Assembly: GCA_021798075.1 (NCBI GenBank)
Contig: JAJZYO010000046.1
Coordinates: 1 to 10,622 of the forward strand
Length of the DNA: 10,622 bases
Direction of reading: 5' to 3'
Source of the DNA: Actinomycetes bacterium
GTDB lineage: Bacteria; Actinomycetota; Acidimicrobiia; Acidimicrobiales; Palsa-688
The stretch's first letter is position 1; every line of letters starts with the position of its first letter. The notes beneath the pieces were generated by a model. It was not told the origin of the DNA. It was given only the letters and a program-made list of their open reading frames with translations, and searched no databases. A program made the translations under genes and the position numbers. Shown piece by piece: positions 7,601 through 10,622 of the stretch.

Positions 7601-8217
7601 ACCTGCCTCCAATCAAGGCCCGCCGTTACGACGAGCCCGTTTAGCGAGCTCTGGTCCGCTGCGCCGGCCAGGACCGCCTGCAAGGCACTGACAAGCCGCT
7701 CCTCGCCGCGCCGCACCTCGAAACCGCTTCTCAGGTCTGCCCTTGTCCCCAGACGGAGGCCGATGTCGTCGACGTAAAGAGGCGATCCCCCCGGCCCGAG
7801 GCCGCTGAAACGCCACGGCACGGAATTGACCACCGCCAGCCCGAAGGTCTCCAGCGCTGGGACGAGAGAGGAAAGCTCCAACAGGCTCGAGCCGACTCGT
7901 CGGAGCCGGAAGTCGCCAGCGGGACCACCGCTGACGCCTGCGCGCTGGACGGCCACCACGAACCGCCCACCCGGGCCATCAGCCCCATCCCTCCGGTCGG
8001 TGCTGCGTCCTCCCTCGGCGAGGCGGAACATCTCAAGCCAATCGCGCGCTGCTTCTTCTGGATGAGTGGCCTCCGGGTAACCGGGCGGCACCGACGAGAG
8101 GAACTTCCCCACGCCTCCGAGCGCTGCGCCGGCGTCGGGCATGTCGACGCCGGCGGCCCATTCCCTCAGATGCGCATCGAGGTCGGAGGCCCACTCGTCT
8201 CCGACTTGAATGGCCAT
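4630..8217 (-). CDS. gdh: NAD-specific glutamate dehydrogenase, N-terminally short
   Basis: This 1195-residue protein is a large NAD-dependent glutamate dehydrogenase (Bac_GDH family), which deaminates glutamate to 2-oxoglutarate. Diagnostic motifs are GPVARGGIRWSDR (353-365), VKKNSLIVPTGAKGGF (381-396), DDPYLVVAADKGTASFSDIAN (480-500), GYWLGDAFASGGSHGYDHK (507-525), the nucleotide-binding VVGVGDMSGDVFGNG (556-570), FDHRHIFVDPDPDA (583-596) and VNTDFVDNAAGV (732-743). A long helical C-terminal region follows. Actinobacterial relatives are usually about 1550-1650 residues with some 400 more at the N-terminus, including ACT-like regulatory domains. Here the first recognisable part (about 85-136) is the segment normally following those domains. 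The ATG is firm because an in-frame TAG lies only nine bases upstream. Two in-frame DNA repeats add ANGSEYANGSEY (256-267) and a GDWGR repeat (427-446) just after the catalytic lysine motif. In the 79-base gap upstream I see only GC-rich short inverted repeats. Confidence 0.92.
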   Translation of the reverse strand: MAIQVGDEWASDLDAHLREWAAGVDMPDAGAALGGVGKFLSSVPPGYPEATHPEEAARDWLEMFRLAEGGRSTDRRDGADGPGGRFVVAVQRAGVSGGPAGDFRLRRVGSSLLELSSLVPALETFGLAVVNSVPWRFSGLGPGGSPLYVDDIGLRLGTRADLRSGFEVRRGEERLVSALQAVLAGAADQSSLNGLVVTAGLDWRQVSLLSAYLAYRDVVGGPRGAERVEAMKDGLVQYPRVASSMVRLFSSRLCPANGSEYANGSEYQDAEQAEARGEVRSALEEVPDLAHYEALEELLSILLATTRSNWALGRDEIALKFASASMDFLPLPRPFAEGFVWSTRFTGIHLRFGPVARGGIRWSDRQSDLRAEILDLARAQVKKNSLIVPTGAKGGFTLRSPSGPALEGGEPNGSHAGGLGFDNRHSGDWGRGDWGRGDWGREDWGREAYRRFVSALLDVTDNVVDGKVRRPEGVVCLDRDDPYLVVAADKGTASFSDIANSVSAEHGYWLGDAFASGGSHGYDHKALGITAKGAWVAVRRHFRALGMDVQRDPLRVVGVGDMSGDVFGNGMLQSTAIRLVAAFDHRHIFVDPDPDAGTSFAERSRLSQLDRSSWADYDLSTASKGAAVFSRQDKEVDLSKEARSALGARSGPLTPPDLVRAVLEAPVDLVYFGGIGTFVKAPGESDAEVDDSANEEVRVLSDGVRARVVTEGANLALTQRARALYARRGGRVNTDFVDNAAGVAMSDREVNLKILLGLAEGRGLLGEGGRDLALAEAEAGAAAAVLAAVEHNIVALDLGAATAGTDLPAYESLMADLRYESLLDPEVESLPGAEELARRRSAGAGLSRPELAVVLAHARSELARSIVASPLVAEACLLPLARLYVPEPLRARFGDLLTEHPLFPEIVASQLANEVIARMGGLWAHEVAREDGCEPWQVASAYWAAREVLGFGDLYPEVDEVSGTLSLEAELELRAALSRGVGRLARWYLSKGISLTLSLVLGRDRPLALRAASLGTAPGDPNPSARGGEMRAGEDMVAYLVGLGVPVGIAGRTVAGTRAGALGELGEVARATGRSLEEVAAAHDLAADGLGLARVARVFAGWQPAERWGRWHLHVLVDDLASLRASATEAALKAHPGMTAVDGVREWLGERRDAVSRAARLAEELELSPSPDLALASISLRAARAAVPAPAAWSD
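6881..6940. repeat. 15-bp tandem repeat, four units, in gdh (GDWGR)
   Basis: Four contiguous units of cggccccaatccccg occur; the first (6881-6895) has one change and the other three are identical. On the minus strand they encode GDWGRGDWGRGDWGREDWGR inside the catalytic region of glutamate dehydrogenase, between GAKGGF and AYRRFVSALLDVTDN. The near identity indicates recent expansion. Confidence 0.95.
7417..7452. repeat. 18-bp tandem duplication in gdh (ANGSEY)
   Basis: Two adjacent copies of gtactccgagccattggc differ at a single base (the second has a for c at unit position 7). On the minus strand they encode ANGSEYANGSEY (residues 256-267), in a linker between two helical-looking segments. 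This is a minimal, in-frame duplication. Confidence 0.9.
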
Positions 8218-8296
8218 GTTCGCAACCTAGACCGGCGGAAGGCCCCATCGGGCGCCCGCCCTCGCTGGGCGGCCTAGAGCCAAGGGCGCCCGCCGC

Positions 8297-8752
8297 TCAC
8301 GGGGCCAACTCCCCGCCCACCGCCGGCTCGTCTGGCCCCAGCCCGTCTGGCCCCAGCCCGTCTGGCCCCAGCCCGTCTGGCCCCAGCCCATCTGGCCCCA
8401 GCCAGGAGGCGTCTGGCCGCTCCAGGTCGATCACGAGGAGGGAAGGCATCCCGGTCCCCCTCTGCCACCGGGCGTTCAGCTCACGCAGGCACTGCGCTTC
8501 AGGGCTGCGGTCGATCTCACCCGCCCCCCTCACTTGCGCGGACAGGACGTAGGGGAACTCCGACAAAGGCAAGTCGTCGTCATCGACAAAGTCGTGCTCG
8601 GCCAAATAAGCCGTGACGTCCTTGTACTTCAATACGAAACGAGAGCGGTCAGGGGACGCGCTCAACGGCGCGCCGGCCAGCTCCGAAAGCTCGGAGGCGA
8701 CGAGCTCGAGCGGCTGGTCGCTGTCGAGGAAAAGGTCGACGGTCCTGGACAT
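8297..8752 (-). CDS. Acidic hypothetical protein with GLGPD tail
   Basis: This 151-residue protein matches no family I recognise. It is acidic, with no signal peptide and no membrane segment. The first ~115 residues look like a compact alpha/beta domain: VDLFLDSDQPLELVASELSELAG at the start, FVLKYKDVTAYLAEHDF in the middle, LPLSEFPYVLSAQV, then PSLLVIDLE. The tail is a five-fold GLGPD repeat made by a 15-bp tandem DNA repeat and ends EPAVGGELAP. The ATG is well supported by AGGAG five bases upstream (8758-8762), and a promoter-like sequence sits about 95 bases upstream. It is the first gene of the likely operon leading into glutamate dehydrogenase, 79 bases before it; any link to that enzyme is inferred from position only. 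Confidence 0.85.
   Translation of the reverse strand: MSRTVDLFLDSDQPLELVASELSELAGAPLSASPDRSRFVLKYKDVTAYLAEHDFVDDDDLPLSEFPYVLSAQVRGAGEIDRSPEAQCLRELNARWQRGTGMPSLLVIDLERPDASWLGPDGLGPDGLGPDGLGPDGLGPDEPAVGGELAP
8331..8403. repeat. 15-bp tandem repeat, about five units (GLGPD)
   Basis: Three identical units of tctggccccagcccg (8331-8375) are followed by one ending in a (8376-8390) and a shortened fifth (8391-8403). On the minus strand they encode repeated GLGPD in the C-terminal tail of the acidic hypothetical protein. The end of the gene is thus largely repeat-derived. Confidence 0.95.
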
Positions 8753-8757
8753 AGGTG

Positions 8758-8765
8758 CTCCTCTC
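8758..8765 (-). promoter_or_regulatory. Shine-Dalgarno of the acidic hypothetical gene
   Basis: GAGAGGAG on the minus strand lies five bases before the ATG at 8752 and is one of the best ribosome-binding sites in the window. It fixes the start of the 151-residue protein. Confidence 0.8.
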
Positions 8766-8844
8766 GTGGTCGAACCAAACGACGAGGCAAGCCGTCAGAC
8801 CCGCGTCCCGGCCGCGATCCCCGGCCACCTAGCCAGGCACTACC

Positions 8845-8873
8845 ACGATACCACCCGTGACGTTCCATGTCAA
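8845..8873 (-). promoter_or_regulatory. Sigma70/SigA-type promoter for the gdh-rpiB-menC-xseAB run
   Basis: On the minus strand a perfect TTGACA (8873-8868) is separated by exactly 17 bases from TATCGT (8850-8845), which matches the -10 consensus at four of six positions including both conserved Ts. Transcription would begin near 8838, leaving about 85 untranslated bases before the ATG at 8752. The downstream genes are co-directional with small gaps, so this could drive the whole run to xseB. Confidence 0.7.
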
Positions 8874-8938
8874 TCCATGCAAACCTTAAGGAACCCGAAA
8901 TTAGGGGGAAAGGGGGTAGCGCGAAGCCGGCGAAGCGG

Positions 8939-8944
8939 TATACG
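8939..8944 (+). promoter_or_regulatory. Possible -10 element on the plus strand
   Basis: TATACG at 8939-8944 resembles a -10 box and would start transcription near 8951, about 45 bases before the small ATG frame at 8996. No good -35 is found 16-18 bases upstream, so this is weak. It would be divergent from the minus-strand promoter at 8845-8873. Confidence 0.25.
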
Positions 8945-8995
8945 CTGGTATTGAGCCTCGCAAGAGAGCTCCAAGGTACGTGGAAAGGAGAGCCG

Positions 8996-9118
8996 ATGGC
9001 AACGTTGAGCTCGTCCGAGGAGGGTGGTCCGCCGGGCTGGTAGCAGGCCAGGCGGCGGCAGGACGAGGCGAAGTTCGCCCCGCAGGTCGTCTGGTCGGTC
9101 TAGGCGGCACACCCCTGA
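8996..9118 (+). other. Small plus-strand reading frame with strong SD and two in-frame UAGs
   Basis: AAAGGAG (8984-8990) stands five bases before an ATG at 8996. The frame encodes MATLSSSEEGGPPGW, then TAG (9041-9043), 19 codons beginning QARRRQDEAKF, a second TAG (9101-9103), four codons (AAHP) and TGA (9116-9118). Across the 40 codons before the TGA, 36 end in G or C, the pattern of a coding frame in this genome; the overlapping GTG frame from 8980 does not show it. TAG is an ordinary stop here (gdh, xseB and the oligopeptidase all end in TAG). It may be a 15-residue leader-type peptide, a recently broken small gene, or a readthrough case. I do not recognise the sequence, and chance cannot be excluded. 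Confidence 0.3.
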
Positions 9119-9197
9119 GTGAATGTCCTTACCAAGATCGTGAGCGTAGTTATCGCTCCCGAGATGGTCCCAAAATCTAAACTTGGGGTCGTGCCTT

Positions 9198-9231
9198 CAC
9201 CGGCGGTGGGTATATCTGCCCACCGCTGGTG
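9198..9231. terminator. Strong hairpin downstream of the oligopeptidase gene
   Basis: CACCGGCGGTGGG (9198-9210) and CCCACCGCTGGTG (9219-9231) pair over 13 bases around an 8-base loop (TATATCTG), with a single mismatch that is a G-U wobble in plus-strand RNA. It begins six bases past the TAG of the minus-strand oligopeptidase gene. There is no T-run on either side, so it would be a U-less terminator or 3'-end stabiliser; it could also end the possible plus-strand transcript from 8951. Confidence 0.7.
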
Positions 9232-9236
9232 CGCGT

Positions 9237-10622
9237 CTAGGAAGTTTCTGGCTCCAAGGGGTGGCTAAACAGGACCTCGTCCAAAAACGCGAGTACGTCG
9301 GCCCGCTCGGCGATCGACTTGGAAGTCGGCTTTCCGTGCCCGTGCCCTGCAGAGCTCTCGACCCTCAACAGGACCGGCCCGCAGCCATCGGCCAAGGCTG
9401 CTTGCATCGCGGCAGCGAACTTGAACGAATGCGCCGGCACGACTCGGTCGTCATGGTCGGCTGTCATGAGGAGCGTCGGCGGGTAACACATCCCCGGCTT
9501 CAGGTTGTGAAGCGGAGAGTAGCCCCGGAGCCAGCCGTACTGCTCCGGGTCATCGGGGTCCCCGAAGTCGCTTTTCCAAGCCCAGCCAATGGTGAACTTA
9601 TGGAACCTCAACATGTCGAGGACGCCAACTTCGGCCACGGCCGCCCCAAAGAGCTCGGGGTGCTGGGTGAGGCAGGCCCCGACGAGGAGCCCACCGTTCG
9701 AACCGCCGTTTATCGCGGTCTTGCCGGGCCGCGTCCAACCGGAATGGGCGAGCCACCGAGCGCAGTCGCAGAAGTCATCGAAGACGCGCTGCTTGTTACC
9801 GAGCCTACCGGCGTCGTGCCAGGCCGAACCGTACTCTCCACCGCCGCGCAGCACCGCCACGGCGAAGATGCCTCCTCGCTCGGCAAAAACGACGCCATCT
9901 TTGTAAAAGTCGGGCGTGATCGGTACCGAGAACCCCCCGTAGCCGTACAGCAGGACAGGAGCCTCACCGTTTTGGGCGAGGTCACGGCGTCGCGTCAAGA
10001 AAAGGGGTAAGCGGGCACCGTCGCTCGCGGTTACGAAGACCCGTCCGGAAACGAGGCCGCTCGGGTCAAACGCCGCCTCGCTCCGGCGCACCAAGAGCGT
10101 CTCGCCGCTTCCGACGTCATGTGACCAGAGCGAGCCGGGGTCCAAGAAACTGCGTAGTTCGTAGTGGAAAATGGCGCTGCCAGCACGCCCTTTCACCGCG
10201 GCACCCTCCCTATCGGGGGCGACCGAGGCGAGAGAGGGTAGTGCTATTTCCCTTACGAACCTGCCGTCGAGCTCGAAGACGAGCAGGCGCGAGCAGGCGT
10301 CTTCCAGATAGTGACAGACGAGGCGGCCCCCGCAGTTGCCCGCCCAGACAAGGACGGCTTCGCGCTCAGCAACCAGCTCCTCCGGGGCACCCGGCGCCTC
10401 GAGGGCGACCATGACCAGGCGCTGCCTGGGCGCGCCCTCGTCGGTCAGGAGGACGAACTTCGTCCCCACGTTGGCCACCACTTCCGCGCGGCACGTAAAG
10501 CCCGCTACGAGGACGACCCGGCAAGGACCGGGCCGGGAGAGGTCAAGCACCTCGACGCGGCTGTAGGGGTCGGTTCCGCGCGTGGTAGTTATGACGAGGA
10601 AACGCCCGTCATCGGTCACTTT
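9237..10622 (-). CDS. Prolyl oligopeptidase (S9A), N-terminus beyond window
   Basis: The 461 visible residues are the C-terminal part of a prolyl oligopeptidase, a serine peptidase cleaving short peptides after proline. Relatives are about 680-720 residues, so roughly 240 are outside the window. The visible part begins in the N-terminal beta-propeller (VTDDGRFLVITTTRGTD); the alpha/beta-hydrolase domain starts near SGRVFVTASDGARLPLFL. Numbered from that first valine, the triad is Ser307 (NGGSNGG), Asp390 (TADHDDRVVP, with Arg392 for substrate binding) and His426 (SAGHGHGKP). YGYGGF, RGGGEYG and FGDPDDPEQYGWLRGYSPLHN are also typical of S9A. No signal peptide can be assessed without the N-terminus. 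The gene ends in TAG six bases before a strong hairpin and is separated from the gdh run by ~480 bases, so it is probably its own unit. Confidence 0.93.
   Translation of the reverse strand, partial: KVTDDGRFLVITTTRGTDPYSRVEVLDLSRPGPCRVVLVAGFTCRAEVVANVGTKFVLLTDEGAPRQRLVMVALEAPGAPEELVAEREAVLVWAGNCGGRLVCHYLEDACSRLLVFELDGRFVREIALPSLASVAPDREGAAVKGRAGSAIFHYELRSFLDPGSLWSHDVGSGETLLVRRSEAAFDPSGLVSGRVFVTASDGARLPLFLTRRRDLAQNGEAPVLLYGYGGFSVPITPDFYKDGVVFAERGGIFAVAVLRGGGEYGSAWHDAGRLGNKQRVFDDFCDCARWLAHSGWTRPGKTAINGGSNGGLLVGACLTQHPELFGAAVAEVGVLDMLRFHKFTIGWAWKSDFGDPDDPEQYGWLRGYSPLHNLKPGMCYPPTLLMTADHDDRVVPAHSFKFAAAMQAALADGCGPVLLRVESSAGHGHGKPTSKSIAERADVLAFLDEVLFSHPLEPETS

Larger units (their letters stand above)
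1296..8873 (-). other. Likely operon: hypothetical-gdh-rpiB-menC-xseA-xseB
   Basis: Six co-directional genes follow one consensus-like promoter. The gaps are 79, 11, 50, 46 (or 13 with the TTG start) and -4 bases. The tightest links are gdh-rpiB (shared stop and ribosome-binding site) and xseA-xseB (GTGA overlap). The 79-base gap could hold a weak hairpin (CCGCCC/GGGCGG at 8256-8272) or a further promoter, so transcription as one unit is inferred. Confidence 0.55.
8753..9236. other. Intergenic region of ~480 bases
   Basis: No gene with a recognisable product lies between the oligopeptidase and the acidic hypothetical gene. Going up in coordinate it contains the leader and promoter of the minus-strand run, two G5 tracts eight bases apart (8904-8908, 8912-8916), a possible plus-strand -10 element, the UAG-interrupted small frame, and the oligopeptidase hairpin. 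No tRNA-like fold was seen. Confidence 0.6.

Noticed and set aside
6595..7644. Plus-strand open frame of 349 codons with an ILAAPIPAAPIPAAPIP repeat
   Set aside because: It is antisense to glutamate dehydrogenase; the apparent repeat is the reverse complement of the GDWGR array.
8980..9180. Plus-strand 66-codon GTG frame
   Set aside because: Its third positions lack the G/C bias of real genes here, and the Shine-Dalgarno present fits the ATG at 8996 in another frame.
9119..9200. Possible tRNA or small structured RNA before the hairpin
   Set aside because: No T-loop (GGTTCGA-type) motif or cloverleaf arms could be found; only the 9198-9231 hairpin is supported.

Overview
The window is 10.6 kb of very GC-rich DNA with strong G/C preference at third codon positions and several GTG starts. 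All securely identified genes lie on the minus strand. A Mycobacterium-type ribose-5-phosphate isomerase B, an actinobacterial-style large NAD-glutamate dehydrogenase and a MenC/NSAR-type enolase point to Actinomycetota. Acidimicrobiia or a similar deep lineage is possible, but the sequence alone does not settle it. No rRNA, tRNA, CRISPR array, insertion sequence or phage gene is visible.

Layout, right to left in the direction of transcription. A prolyl oligopeptidase (9237-10622, N-terminus outside the window) ends at a strong hairpin (9198-9231). The next ~480 bases hold no established gene. They contain a consensus-like minus-strand promoter (8845-8873) and an odd plus-strand small reading frame with a very good Shine-Dalgarno but two in-frame UAGs (8996-9118). 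The promoter leads into a co-directional run: an acidic hypothetical protein (8297-8752), an N-terminally short NAD-glutamate dehydrogenase (4630-8217), rpiB (4157-4618), a menC-like gene (2946-4106), xseA (1535-2899) and xseB (1296-1538). Small gaps and one 4-base overlap make this a likely operon. A long imperfect palindrome (1165-1217) separates it from a secreted hypothetical protein (1-1119) that runs off the left edge.

Functionally the run looks like housekeeping: glutamate catabolism, a pentose-phosphate isomerase, an enolase-superfamily enzyme (menaquinone synthesis or N-succinylamino-acid racemization) and both subunits of exonuclease VII. Only XseA and XseB clearly form one complex; the others seem to share transcription rather than a pathway.

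The most distinctive property is a recurrent class of short direct tandem repeats. Seven loci occur in 10.6 kb: periods 12, 15 or 18 bases inside genes (always in frame) and 14 bases in the one mostly non-coding array. They add low-complexity peptide repeats (LTGP, AGQGG, HGPANGPANG, GDWGR, ANGSEY, GLGPD) to otherwise conserved proteins. In five of the seven the unit can be written starting with GGCCC. This looks like an ongoing, genome-level minisatellite expansion process and is the best candidate here for something not well described.
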